From NCBI GenBank assembly GCA_900315315.1, contig OMYT01000031.1:1-64000 (forward strand): a stretch of DNA of 64,000 bases. The letters run 5' to 3'. A program made the translations under genes and the position numbers. A model generated the notes under the pieces. The model searched no databases. It saw only the letters and a program-made list of their open reading frames with translations, and was not told the DNA's origin. Below are positions 16,861-25,135 of the stretch, one piece after another; position 1 is the stretch's first letter; every line of letters starts with the position of its first letter. Source of the DNA: an uncultured Eubacteriales bacterium. GTDB taxonomy: Bacteria; Bacillota; Clostridia; Christensenellales; Aristaeellaceae.

Positions 16861-17664
16861 ATGACGATCGTTCATCCCCAGCAGCCAGTCAACGGTCTGA
16901 ATCCGGAAGATGTGTTCTATGCCATTGATGATCTCGGAACGCAGACCGGTTACGGTTTCATCCTGTATCAGCTTCAGCCCGGCCTCTATCCGGACTGCCC
17001 TGTCAATCTGTACTTTTCGCTGGACGGAGATCCGGCTTCCCGATATATGCTCTTCGGTGCGCTGGTCGCCCGGGCACGAATTCTGCAGAACGTCAATCCT
17101 CAGATGCGCTGCCGTCTGTATACCAGCCTTTCTCCCTCCGATGTGCAGATGAAGGATTTCTACCTTCATAACGGCTTTGACTGCAGCGAGACGGATGAGA
17201 TGCTCCAGCTGACCATTCCCTTCGGCGACGGGCGGATCCCGATGAGTTGCACCGTTGCGCCGACGCCGCTCAACACCTGGGATGAGCAGAACAGCCTGAT
17301 CTACCGCCTCCAGATGAATGAAATCACCTTCGTGGATATGAATTATCTGAGCGCCCTCATGCATATGCCGCATTTTATGACGCTCGGTCTTTATCGCAAT
17401 GCTGTTCTCATCGGTGAAGTGATTATGGCCGGTCAGGGCAGCGAGTGTGAACTCGTTGCAATCTATATTGAGCCCGGCAGCCGCGGTCAGGGAATGGGCA
17501 AAGCCCTTCTGCACCGGATGATGGCAATCATGGCTGCCGAAGGCGTCACCCGGATCACAACCCGCATCATGAGCCGCAGCCTTCCCCAGCAGCGCCTCAT
17601 GGCCGCTTTTGACGCCTCCGTCATCGGTGTCAACATGCTCTTCCCCGGAATGTATTTGAACTGA
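16861..17664 (+). CDS. GNAT-family N-acetyltransferase (two GNAT-like halves)
   Basis: 267 residues. The C-terminal half holds a clear acetyl-CoA loop, VAIYIEPGSRGQGMGKALLHRMM, with the preceding beta strands; the N-terminal half (MTIVHPQQPV.. to about 130) resembles a degenerate GNAT fold without the R/QxxGxG/A loop. Such tandem proteins usually use one half for catalysis; the substrate is unknown. Start ATG follows AAAGGAG with good spacing. Driven by a consensus promoter that predicts strong expression; a repeat cluster follows the stop codon and should act as its terminator. Confidence 0.8.
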   Translation: MTIVHPQQPVNGLNPEDVFYAIDDLGTQTGYGFILYQLQPGLYPDCPVNLYFSLDGDPASRYMLFGALVARARILQNVNPQMRCRLYTSLSPSDVQMKDFYLHNGFDCSETDEMLQLTIPFGDGRIPMSCTVAPTPLNTWDEQNSLIYRLQMNEITFVDMNYLSALMHMPHFMTLGLYRNAVLIGEVIMAGQGSECELVAIYIEPGSRGQGMGKALLHRMMAIMAAEGVTRITTRIMSRSLPQQRLMAAFDASVIGVNMLFPGMYLN

Positions 17665-17715
17665 TTGAACTCTATTTCTTCCCTGCATCTGTTATTATCT
17701 CTGCTTGTACCGAAG

Positions 17716-17815
17716 CCGAAGGAGCGCGAGGGGTTTGGAGCGCCCGGAGAAAGAGCCAGTGGCTCTTTCTCAGCGGAAAACGGGCGGCAGCCCCGGGCAC
17801 TCGGAAAGCCCTCGC
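17716..17815 (+). repeat. Hairpin repeat copy R3a with inserted GAGAAAGAGCCA module
   Basis: Base stem GCGAGGG (17726-17732) pairs with CCCTCGC (17809-17815) and a T-run follows, so it can serve as a terminator of the GNAT gene. Inside the loop sits a second module: outer arms GCGCCCG / CGGGCG and a 12-base perfect hairpin GAGAAAGAGCCA-G-complement (17747-17771). The same inner module recurs in copy R4 at 20.35 kb. Confidence 0.85.
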
Positions 17816-17952
17816 TTTTTTTGTTCTTTTCCCTTCATCTGCTCCCTTCCTGAAGCCGAAGGGGGCAGGGGGGCGATCGGAAAGCCCTCGCTTTTTTTGT
17901 TCTTTTCCCTTCATCTGCTCCCTTCCTGAAGCCGAAGGGGGCGGGGGGGCGA
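17801..17952 (+). repeat. 76-bp direct tandem duplication carrying repeat copy R3b
   Basis: Bases 17801-17876 and 17877-17952 are the same 76-base unit with one or two changes (for example GGGGGCA versus GGGGGCG). Each unit contains the right half of one hairpin repeat, a T-run, a C/T-rich spacer and the left half of the next repeat, so the duplication yields complete tandem terminator-like copies. Confidence 0.85.
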
Positions 17953-17967
17953 TCGGAAAGCCCCCCT
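17935..17967 (+). repeat. Hairpin repeat copy R3c (short form)
   Basis: GGGGGGC, loop GATCGGAAA, GCCCCCC followed by TGTTTTG. Third member of the cluster between the GNAT gene and secD; the secD promoter begins 15 bases later. Confidence 0.8.
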
Positions 17968-17977
17968 GTTTTGTTTC

Positions 17978-18012
17978 AGCCACTTGACGCTATCAGCTCA
18001 AGTGGCTATAAT
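17978..18012 (+). promoter_or_regulatory. secDF promoter overlapped by a 10-bp inverted repeat
   Basis: -35 TTGACG (17984-17989), 17-base spacer, -10 TATAAT (18007-18012). The promoter is embedded in a perfect inverted repeat, AGCCACTTGA (17978-17987) and TCAAGTGGCT (17998-18007), which covers the -35 box and the first base of the -10 box, as expected of a repressor operator. Confidence 0.7.
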
Positions 18013-18051
18013 ATCTTCATCTGTGTTCTGAAGAAGGAGGAAACGATCACC

Positions 18052-19371
18052 ATGAAATCCAGCAATAGGCGCGCCGGTGGCAAAACAGGTGCCATTGTCG
18101 CGCTGTGTGTGGTGCTTGTCCTGACGATCGCGCTCGGCGTGATCGGCCTCACAGGGCTGAGCATTCCGCCTCGGGGCCTGTACAAGGTTCTGTCCTGGCT
18201 CCCGACGTGGAGATCCGCCAATTGGCCTGCTTCCCTGCCCCTGGGTCTTGATCTGCGGGGCGGTATGTATGTGGAATATTCCGGCAAGGCGCCGGAAGGC
18301 TCCACCGCCAACTTTGATGAACTGGTGGAAGGCACCATGTCCATCATCCGCACCCGTCTGAGCGATAAAGGTTTCAACGAAGCCAATGTGCAGCGCATCG
18401 GCGCGGACGGGATCCGTGTTGAGATCCCGGATGTGCAGGATGACACCGTGCTCGACCTGATCGGCGCCGCCGCCAAGCTGGAGTTCAAGGATCCCTCCGG
18501 CGAAACGTTCATGACCGGCGATATGGTCAAAACCGCCACCTACTACTACGCCGACGGCGATCATCAGATCGCCTTCACCCTGACCGACGAAGGCGCCAAG
18601 ATCTTCGCGGATATGACCGCTGCCAATATCGGCAGAAACATCGCCATCTATCTGGACGGCGAAATGCTGATCAACCCGACCGTACAAAGCGCTATCACCA
18701 ACGGCTCCGGTGTGATCAACGGTATGCAGACCGCCGAGCGTGCCACCACCATTGCCGCTAAGATCCAGTCCGGCGCCCTGCCGCTGGAGCTGACTCAGCA
18801 AAAGGTCGACAAGGTATCCGCCACCCTCGGTCAGGACGCCGTGTCCACCTCCGTAAAGGCCGCCGTTATCGGTATCCTGCTGATCATGCTGCTCATGATT
18901 TGCCGGTACCGTCTGAACGGTCTCATCGCCTCCTGGGCGCTGACCATCTACACGATCCTTCTTTTCATGCTGATCGCCCTCTTCCATATCCAGCTGACTC
19001 TGCCCGGCCTCGCCGGCGTGGTGCTCGGCATCGGTATGGCTGTTGACGCCAACGTCATTATCTTCGAGCGTTTCAACGAGGAAGTCCGCAAGGGCCGCAG
19101 CGCGAAAGCCGCTGTCCGTGCCGGTTTCAAAAACGCGATGTCCGCTATCCTGGACGCCAACGTGACTACGCTGATCGCCGCCGTCGTGCTGCTGATCTTC
19201 GGCACCGGCTCCATTCAGGGTTTCGCCAAAACCCTGCTGCTGGGCGTGATTGTTTCCATGTTCACGGCCATCATCATCACCCGCTTCCTGATGAACTGCT
19301 TCGTCAAGGCCGGTGCCACCAATATTGCCCTCTACACCAAAGTAAAAGCTGAAAAGGAGGTGCAGGAATAA
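18052..19371 (+). CDS. secD: Protein translocase subunit SecD
   Basis: Part of the SecDF complex that uses the proton gradient to pull preproteins through SecYEG. 439 residues: N-terminal TM at about 15-37, the D1 motif LPLGLDLRGGMYVEY, P1 head domain, then TM2-6 with the D4 motif GIGMAVDANVIIFERF and AGFKNAMSAILDANVTT. ATG 18052 is preceded by AAGGAGGAAACG; the longer open frame upstream covers the promoter. Its stop TAA overlaps the secF ATG (TAATG), so secD and secF are translationally coupled. Confidence 0.95.
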   Translation: MKSSNRRAGGKTGAIVALCVVLVLTIALGVIGLTGLSIPPRGLYKVLSWLPTWRSANWPASLPLGLDLRGGMYVEYSGKAPEGSTANFDELVEGTMSIIRTRLSDKGFNEANVQRIGADGIRVEIPDVQDDTVLDLIGAAAKLEFKDPSGETFMTGDMVKTATYYYADGDHQIAFTLTDEGAKIFADMTAANIGRNIAIYLDGEMLINPTVQSAITNGSGVINGMQTAERATTIAAKIQSGALPLELTQQKVDKVSATLGQDAVSTSVKAAVIGILLIMLLMICRYRLNGLIASWALTIYTILLFMLIALFHIQLTLPGLAGVVLGIGMAVDANVIIFERFNEEVRKGRSAKAAVRAGFKNAMSAILDANVTTLIAAVVLLIFGTGSIQGFAKTLLLGVIVSMFTAIIITRFLMNCFVKAGATNIALYTKVKAEKEVQE

Positions 19372-20264
19372 TGACTGTTAAGAATCACTCCCGCATCTGC
19401 CTGATCATCTCCGGCGCAATCATCCTGATCGCCCTGATCCTGACCATCTTCGGCCATGGTATCAACATGGGTATTGACTTTGAGGGCGGCCTCTCCATGC
19501 AGTATGATATGAAGACCGCCGTTGTCTCCAATGATGTCAGTTCCGTCCTCTCCGGTATGGGGATCGCTACCAGCACCGTGACCGTTCAGGGCCGCGATAA
19601 CAATGAAGTAAACATCCGCATCAAGGACGTTGCCAAGGACGACATCCAGAAAGTCCAGGCGGACTTTGAAACCGCCATCAAGGAAAAGTATCCGGACGCC
19701 GTCTCCATCGGTGATGTGAACTATGTCGGTCCCGTTGCCGGCGCCACCCTCGTCAAGAACGCGGTGATCTCCGTGCTGCTGGCCTCCGTTCTGATGCTGA
19801 TCTATATCGCCATCCGGTTCGACCTGAACTCCGGTATTGCCGCTGTCTTCGGCCTCCTGCATGACGTGCTGATCATGCTCTCCTTCATGGTCATCTTCCG
19901 CTCCGTGATCCAGATGAACTCCTCGTTCATCGCCGCGGCGCTGACCATCGTCGGCTACTCCATCAACAACACGATCGTCATCTTCGACCGCATCCGTGAG
20001 AATGCCAAGAAGATGCCCAACGTTGCCCGCGAGCAAGTCACCAACATCTCCATTAAGGAGAGCCTCGGCCGCACCATTTGCACCACCGTCACCACCCTGA
20101 TCACCATCGTGGCGCTGTGCATCCTGGGCGTCGCCTCCATCCGCGAGTTCGCTCTGCCGATCATCGTCGGTATTCTCTCCGGTGTTTACAGCGCTAACAT
20201 GATCAATGGTTATGTCTGGGCGTTCCTGGAGGAAAAGCGTCGCAGCCGGAAGGCAAAGGCCTGA
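19371..20264 (+). CDS. secF: Protein translocase subunit SecF
   Basis: 297 residues, six predicted TM helices. N-terminal TM 10-28 is followed by the SecF signature MGIDFEGGLSMQYD, a small periplasmic-side domain, then YVGPVAGATLVKNAV, and the TM5/6 motif GYSINNTIVIFDRIRENAKK with IKESLGRTICTTVTT. AAGGAGGTG lies eight bases before ATG inside the secD end. A terminator hairpin follows. Confidence 0.95.
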   Translation: MTVKNHSRICLIISGAIILIALILTIFGHGINMGIDFEGGLSMQYDMKTAVVSNDVSSVLSGMGIATSTVTVQGRDNNEVNIRIKDVAKDDIQKVQADFETAIKEKYPDAVSIGDVNYVGPVAGATLVKNAVISVLLASVLMLIYIAIRFDLNSGIAAVFGLLHDVLIMLSFMVIFRSVIQMNSSFIAAALTIVGYSINNTIVIFDRIRENAKKMPNVAREQVTNISIKESLGRTICTTVTTLITIVALCILGVASIREFALPIIVGILSGVYSANMINGYVWAFLEEKRRSRKAKA

Positions 20265-20277
20265 TATTCGTCTGTTA

Positions 20278-20318
20278 GGGAGGGGCTGTGTCGTCACAGT
20301 CCCTCCTTCCTCTTTTTT
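20278..20318 (+). terminator. Terminator of secDF
   Basis: Stem GGAGGGgCTGTG (20279-20290) with CACAGtCCCTCC (20295-20306), TCGT loop, then a T-run ending at the repeat R4. Confidence 0.85.
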
Positions 20319-20320
20319 GA

Positions 20321-20488
20321 CCGAAGGTCCAGGGGTTCGTAGCGCCCTGAGAAAGAGCCAGTGGCTCTTTCTCAGCGAACGATGTCGCGCGCGGTGCGTG
20401 AGGCGGCACACCGCCCGCGGTGCGCGTGCGATTCCTTACGGCAGCCCCGGGCACTCGGAAAGCCCTGGTCGCGCCCGCAGGCGCGAAA
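20321..20488 (+). repeat. Hairpin repeat copy R4, composite with two inserted modules and tail
   Basis: Base arms CCAGGG (20329-20334) and CCCTGG (20463-20468). Within the loop are, in order, the GAGAAAGAGCCA hairpin module (about 20349-20373), the GATGTCGCGCGCGG module with inner hairpin GGCGG-CACA-CCGCC (20380-20440), and the remaining right half of the first module. A tail TCGCGCC..GGCGCGA follows (20469-20486), shared with copy R5. This is the most complex copy in the window and runs to ten bases before recJ. Confidence 0.85.
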
Positions 20489-20497
20489 TCCCATAAC

Positions 20498-22132
20498 ATG
20501 AATTACAAATTTATCCCCCGCTGTACAGCGGAAACCACCTCCTGGTTTGACGCATTGCTCGCCGCGCGCGGCCTGACCACGCCCGAAGCGCGTGATCGCT
20601 TCCTGAACCCTTCCCTGAAGGATCTTCACGACCCCTTCCTCCTGGATGGCATGGAGCAGACCGTCGCCCTCCTTCGCTCAGCCATTTCCGATGGCAAAAC
20701 GATTCTGGTCTACGGCGACTACGATGCCGACGGTGTCTGCGCCACATCAATCCTGCTTGATCTGCTCCATGAGGAGGGCGCTTCCCTGGCCTACCGGATC
20801 CCCTCCCGTCATGAGGAAGGCTACGGCCTTAACGAGCAGGCCGTTCGCGAGATCGCGGACAGATGTTCCCTCCTGATCACCGTGGATTGCGGCATCTCCA
20901 ATCTTGCCGAGGTCGCCCTGGCTAAATCTCTTGGCCTGACCGTCATCATCACGGATCATCATCAGCCTCCGGAGGTTCTTCCCCCGGCGGATGTGGTCAT
21001 GGATCCCCTGCTGGGTTCCTATCCCTTTCCCTCCCTGTGCGGAGCCGGCGTCGCGCTGAAGATCTGCCAGGCGATGCAGGGCATCGAAGGCGTGGAGAAG
21101 CGTCTGGATCTGGCCGCTATCGCCACCGTCGCAGATGTGGTTCCTCTCCTGGACGAAAACCGGATTATCGTCCGGGAAGGCCTGAAACGCCTTGAGAATA
21201 CCTTGCGCCCCGGCCTGCGGTCCCTGCTTCGGGTCTCCGGCACAGAGCCGCCGCTGTCGGCAGATCATCTGGCCTTTCGTCTCGGCCCCCGCCTGAATGC
21301 TGTCGGCCGCCTGGGGGATGCGAAGCTCGGCGTTCATCTGCTCCTGACGCCTGATCCGGCCAAGGCGGAGCATATCGCGGGCTTGATGGAAAACGCCAAT
21401 CGCGAGCGTCAGGATCTGGAGCGCCGCATGACGGATGAAGCCGTTCGCCAGCTTCCCCCTGTCATCCCGTCCCCCCATGTCCTCATCGTTTCCGGCGAGG
21501 ACTGGAATCCCGGGCTCGTGGGGCTCACCGCCGGGCGCCTCTGTGAGCGTTATCACCTCCCCGCCATCGCCCTCAGTGTTCGCGGGGAGGAAGCCGTCGG
21601 TTCCTGCCGGTCAATTCCCGGGGTCAATATCTACCGGATGCTTTCCGCCTGCGAAGATCTTCTGGTCCGTTATGGCGGGCATGAGCAGGCTGCCGGCCTG
21701 ACCGTCCGCACAGAGAATATCCCCGCGCTCAGAGACCGTCTGGAGCAGGTGATCTCCTCCTCGGCGGATCCGGAATGCTTTATTCCTTCCCGGGATTATG
21801 ATCTGGCGGTCCCCTTCCGGACCTGGACGCCGGAATCCCTTGCGCTCCTGGATCAGCTGGAACCCACCGGCTGCGGCAATCCGCCGCCGCTCTTCCGGCT
21901 GGAAAATGCGTCCGTCCAGGCTCTCCGGCGTGTCGGTCGTGACGGTTCCCACCTGAAGCTTTCGCTTCTTGATTCCTCAGGCACTCTCGTCGAAGGTATT
22001 GCTTTCGGCTTCGGAGACATCGCCGATGGTTCCCCCTCATCCCTCGACCTGCTCTACCGCCCGACCGTCAACGACTTCCGTGGCCGTACCGCCATCGAAG
22101 CCCAGGTCACGGCCATTAACTCTCTGCTCTAA
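20498..22132 (+). CDS. recJ: Single-stranded-DNA exonuclease RecJ
   Basis: 5'-3' ssDNA exonuclease of the DHH family used in RecF-pathway repair. The 544 residues carry motif I VYGDYDADGVCA, ITVDCGIS, TDHHQ (DHH), ATVADVVPL, RLNAVGRLGDA, and the DHHA1 motif RYGGHEQAAGL; the C-terminal OB-like region is present. The chosen ATG 20498 encodes MNYKFIPRC, where homologues begin. No ribosome site is visible before it: the leader consists of the tail module of repeat R4, so translation may be inefficient or start by another means. Confidence 0.92.
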   Translation: MNYKFIPRCTAETTSWFDALLAARGLTTPEARDRFLNPSLKDLHDPFLLDGMEQTVALLRSAISDGKTILVYGDYDADGVCATSILLDLLHEEGASLAYRIPSRHEEGYGLNEQAVREIADRCSLLITVDCGISNLAEVALAKSLGLTVIITDHHQPPEVLPPADVVMDPLLGSYPFPSLCGAGVALKICQAMQGIEGVEKRLDLAAIATVADVVPLLDENRIIVREGLKRLENTLRPGLRSLLRVSGTEPPLSADHLAFRLGPRLNAVGRLGDAKLGVHLLLTPDPAKAEHIAGLMENANRERQDLERRMTDEAVRQLPPVIPSPHVLIVSGEDWNPGLVGLTAGRLCERYHLPAIALSVRGEEAVGSCRSIPGVNIYRMLSACEDLLVRYGGHEQAAGLTVRTENIPALRDRLEQVISSSADPECFIPSRDYDLAVPFRTWTPESLALLDQLEPTGCGNPPPLFRLENASVQALRRVGRDGSHLKLSLLDSSGTLVEGIAFGFGDIADGSPSSLDLLYRPTVNDFRGRTAIEAQVTAINSLL

Positions 22133-22183
22133 ACTCTTCACTCTCCACTCTCCACTCTGAACTCGACCGAAGGGAGGTGCAAT

Positions 22184-24379
22184 ATGGCTTTCACATCCTA
22201 CGAGGCAATGCCCCTGGATCAGATGCTCAACCGTATCCAGAAATACCATCCCGGCAACGGCTATCTGCTTGTGGAAAAGGCCTGGAAGTTTGCAGCCAAT
22301 GCCCATGCCGGCCAGTTCCGCAAATCCGGTGAGCCTTATTTCACTCATCCCTGTATTGTCGCCTCCATCCTCACCGAGCTGATGATCGACCCGCCGACCA
22401 TTGCTGCCGGCCTGCTGCACGATACGGTCGAGGACTGCGAAGGAATCACCCTCGATACGATCCGTACAGAGTTCGGCGATGAAGTCGCCGATCTGGTCGA
22501 TGGCGTCACCAAGCTGAATAAGCTGGATTTTGCCAACCGGGAGGAGGCTCAGGCCGAGTCTCTCCGGAAGATGATCCTTGCCATGTCCAGGGATATCCGC
22601 GTCGTGCTCATCAAGCTGGCCGACCGTCTTCACAATATGCGTACCCTCCGCTTCCAGCCGGAGGACCGCCGCGTTGCCATCGCCCGGGAAACGCTGGATA
22701 TCTATGCTCCCCTGGCCCACCGCCTCGGTGTATACGCGGTCAAGCAGGAGTTGGAGGATCTCTCCCTCAAGTATATCGATCCCGAAGGCTACAACCGGAT
22801 CGTCCATCTGGTCGGTATGAAGCGGCAGGAGCGGGAGGAACATATCCGTCTGGTTATCAGTGAGCTTTCCGAGCGCCTGGATCAGCAGCATATTCACTAT
22901 GATATTGACGGCCGCAGCAAACATTTCTATTCCATTTATCGGAAAATGATCCTTCAGCAAAAATCTTTTGATCAGATCTATGACCTGATCGCTATCCGGG
23001 TCATCGTGGATACGATCCCGGACTGCTATACCGTCCTGGGCATCGTCCATACGCTCTGGAACCAGGTGCCCGGCCGTTTTAAGGATTATATCTCCGTGCC
23101 CAAGGCCAATATGTACCAGTCTCTGCACACCACGGTGGTCGGCGGCCGGAAAATGCCCTTCCCCTTTGAAGTGCAGATCCGCACATGGGAAATGCACCGC
23201 ATCGCGGAATATGGCATTGCCGCCCACTGGCGGTATAAGGAAGGTGCTTCCCGGGAAGACAATCTGGACCATAAACTCTTCTGGGTGCGCCAGATGCTGG
23301 ACTGGCAGACCGAAACCCGGGATTCCCGGGAATTCCTCGATACTCTGAAAACGGATCTCTTTTCTGAAGAAGTCTTCCTCTTCACCCCGAAGGGCGATGT
23401 AATCTCCATGCCCAAAGGCGCCACCCCGCTGGATTTCGCCTACCGGATTCACTCCGCCGTGGGCAATCAGTGCGTCGGCGCGAAGATCAACGGCAAGATC
23501 GTTCCCCTCGATACGCCGCTGGAAACCGGCGACCGGGTTGAAATCCTGACCTCTGCTTCCTCCAAGGGGCCCAGCACCGACTGGCTCCGGATCTGCAAAA
23601 CGCCGCAGGCCAAAGCCAAGATCCGCCAGTTCCTGAAAAAGGCGCTCAAAGAAGAAAATATCGAGCTCGGCCGCGGCATGATCGAAAAGGAATGTGCCCG
23701 CCGCGGCGTCCGCCTGTCGGACCTCTGCCGTCCGGAGTATTATGATTCCATTTTGAAGCGCACCGGCTTCACGGACTTTAATGATATCTGCGGCGCCGTT
23801 GGTTACGGCGGCATGGCGGCCGTGTACGTCGTCTCGAAGCTCATCGAGGAGCAGAAGGCGAAGGAGGAACCTGCTCAGACCGTCCGGAACGTGGAGGACA
23901 TGGTTTCCGAGGAAAAACGCCTCAGTCAGCACCGTGCTCATCACGGCATCGTCCTCACCGGTAATGAGGATCTGGATATCCCTGTCCGCTTTGCCAAGTG
24001 CTGCAGCCCGGTTCCCGGTGATGAGATCGTGGGCTATATCACCCGCGGCCGCGGCGTTACAATCCATAAGGCAAGCTGTGTCAACGCCGCCACCGGCGAG
24101 GAGGAGCGCCTCATTCCCGTGGAATGGGCCAGCAACGGTGAAAATACCTTCTATGCCACCGTGACCATCATCGCCTATGACCGGGTGAATATGCTCGGTG
24201 AAATCGCCACCATCATCGGGGAGAACAATGTTTCCATCCGTGCCGCCTCCATCCAGAATGACGATAAGACCCGCATCTCCACCCTGCGTCTCACCCTCGA
24301 TGTTCATTCCCGCGAGGAAATGAACAAGGTCATGAGCGCCCTCCGCAACAAATCTGATATCCTGGATGTGTACAGATAA
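22184..24379 (+). CDS. rel: Bifunctional (p)ppGpp synthetase/hydrolase Rel
   Basis: Stringent response enzyme of 731 residues. HD hydrolase domain with HAGQFRKSGEPYFTHP, LLHDTVEDCEG and DRLHNMRTL appears intact; synthetase domain with GRSKHFYSIYRKM and ISVPKANMYQSLHTTV; TGS domain around FTPKGDVISMPKGATPLDFAY; zinc-finger/RIS segment RFAKCCSPVPGDEI; C-terminal ACT domain. Both activities are therefore expected, as in typical single Rel enzymes of Firmicutes. ATG is preceded by AAGGGAGGTG. Located 51 bases after recJ on the same strand; recJ-rel adjacency is common in Firmicutes. Confidence 0.95.
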   Translation: MAFTSYEAMPLDQMLNRIQKYHPGNGYLLVEKAWKFAANAHAGQFRKSGEPYFTHPCIVASILTELMIDPPTIAAGLLHDTVEDCEGITLDTIRTEFGDEVADLVDGVTKLNKLDFANREEAQAESLRKMILAMSRDIRVVLIKLADRLHNMRTLRFQPEDRRVAIARETLDIYAPLAHRLGVYAVKQELEDLSLKYIDPEGYNRIVHLVGMKRQEREEHIRLVISELSERLDQQHIHYDIDGRSKHFYSIYRKMILQQKSFDQIYDLIAIRVIVDTIPDCYTVLGIVHTLWNQVPGRFKDYISVPKANMYQSLHTTVVGGRKMPFPFEVQIRTWEMHRIAEYGIAAHWRYKEGASREDNLDHKLFWVRQMLDWQTETRDSREFLDTLKTDLFSEEVFLFTPKGDVISMPKGATPLDFAYRIHSAVGNQCVGAKINGKIVPLDTPLETGDRVEILTSASSKGPSTDWLRICKTPQAKAKIRQFLKKALKEENIELGRGMIEKECARRGVRLSDLCRPEYYDSILKRTGFTDFNDICGAVGYGGMAAVYVVSKLIEEQKAKEEPAQTVRNVEDMVSEEKRLSQHRAHHGIVLTGNEDLDIPVRFAKCCSPVPGDEIVGYITRGRGVTIHKASCVNAATGEEERLIPVEWASNGENTFYATVTIIAYDRVNMLGEIATIIGENNVSIRAASIQNDDKTRISTLRLTLDVHSREEMNKVMSALRNKSDILDVYR

Positions 24380-24381
24380 CC

Positions 24382-24412
24382 CCGTGTCATCCTGAGCTTG
24401 TCGAAGTATCTT
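24382..24412 (+). repeat. GTGTCATCCTGAGC intergenic repeat motif
   Basis: The segment GTGTCATCCTGAGCTTGTCG is a motif I know as recurring between genes in many bacterial genomes. One copy only is recognisable here; a shorter relative (GTGTCATCCCGAC) occurs at about 36650. Confidence 0.35.
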
Positions 24413-24449
24413 TCTGGTTAGTCTCTTCTAACGATATGTCCTTTATAAA

Positions 24450-24479
24450 GGGGAGGATCCGTCTCCTCCCCTGTTTTTC
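24450..24479 (+). terminator. Terminator of rel
   Basis: GGGGAGGA (24450-24457) pairs with TCCTCCCC (24464-24471), then TGTTTTTCT. Confidence 0.85.
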
Positions 24480-24825
24480 TCTTTGAGGTCCAACTTTTTT
24501 GAGGGCCAATTCTCGTACTCCGCCCCTCCGTCCCGGTTCTGCCTTCGGATTTAGTGTTTTTAGTGTTTTTAGTGTTTTAGTGTTCACACTTTCGTCCACT
24601 TGTCCGTAATTTTGAGTGGAACTTTTTTTGAGTGAAACTTCACTCCGGCACTACTCCCGAGTGCTCGTCACTTCTGTGACACTTGCATTATACCCTCTGC
24701 TCATACCCTTGTCAAATCGGATATAAACCTTGGTTATAATCCTCGATGAGAAGCAAAATAATACGGCTCGCCGGGGATCATAACATTTTTTTACCCGCTA
24801 TTTGGCAGAAAGTATAAAGGAGTAG
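24480..24825. other. Non-coding gap with TTTTAGTG short tandem repeats
   Basis: No gene found. The notable feature is a run of four near-identical units of the type TTTTTAGTG at 24550-24582. The rest is A+T-richer than the surroundings, with a TATAAT at about 24733-24738 but no well spaced -35. Confidence 0.5.
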
Positions 24826-24981
24826 CTGCATGGCAAGAACAATACCGGCATCATGCTGATGCTTGACGGCAATGGTGATATGACGTTGTTCTATGGAAAA
24901 ACCGATACCCTGGATCGGATTCAGGAACTCCGGAAAGCACTTGAAGCAATGCCCGATGACAAGGGAGACGCGGGAATCTGA
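24826..24981 (+). pseudogene. 3' remnant of a BIG2-type secreted protein gene
   Basis: The frame from CTG 24826 to TGA 24981 encodes LHGKNNTGIMLMLDGNG followed by DMTLFYGKTDTLDRIQEL, closely matching the C-terminus of the protein at 49570-50937 (GADNTGIMLNMDTNG, VTLFYGRTDAVELIEEL). A stop codon (TAG 24823-24825) precedes it in frame and the rest of the gene is missing. An ATG at 24830 is in another frame. Reads as a decayed paralogue or gene-conversion relic. Confidence 0.75.
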
Positions 24982-25040
24982 TATATTCGAAGGGCAATCC
25001 CGGACATCGGTAACCCTCTTGAATCAATGATATTCAGCCA

Positions 25041-25079
25041 GGAACAGGAATGCAATTCCTGTTCCTGCTTTCTTTTTTC
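25041..25079 (+). terminator. Hairpin terminator after the BIG2 remnant
   Basis: Arms GGAACAGGAAT (25041-25051) and ATTCCTGTTCC (25055-25065), GCA loop, then TGCTTTCTTTTTT. It probably belonged to the lost full-length gene. Confidence 0.8.
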
Positions 25080-25135
25080 TTGAAAAGGATCGGCCGCATT
25101 TCACAGAGAATAGTGATTATGAGGGGGAATCGCCT

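Noticed and set aside
22160-22182. CCGAAGG before rel as a partial repeat
   Set aside because: Explained by the ribosome site AGGGAGGTG; no stem follows.
22037-24307. 756-codon minus-strand frame opposite rel
   Set aside because: Mirror frame of rel caused by G+C-rich third positions; Asp/His/Gly-rich with no motifs.
24690-24740. TTGTCA / TATAAT promoter upstream of the BIG2 remnant
   Set aside because: Spacing is about 20 bases and no intact gene follows.
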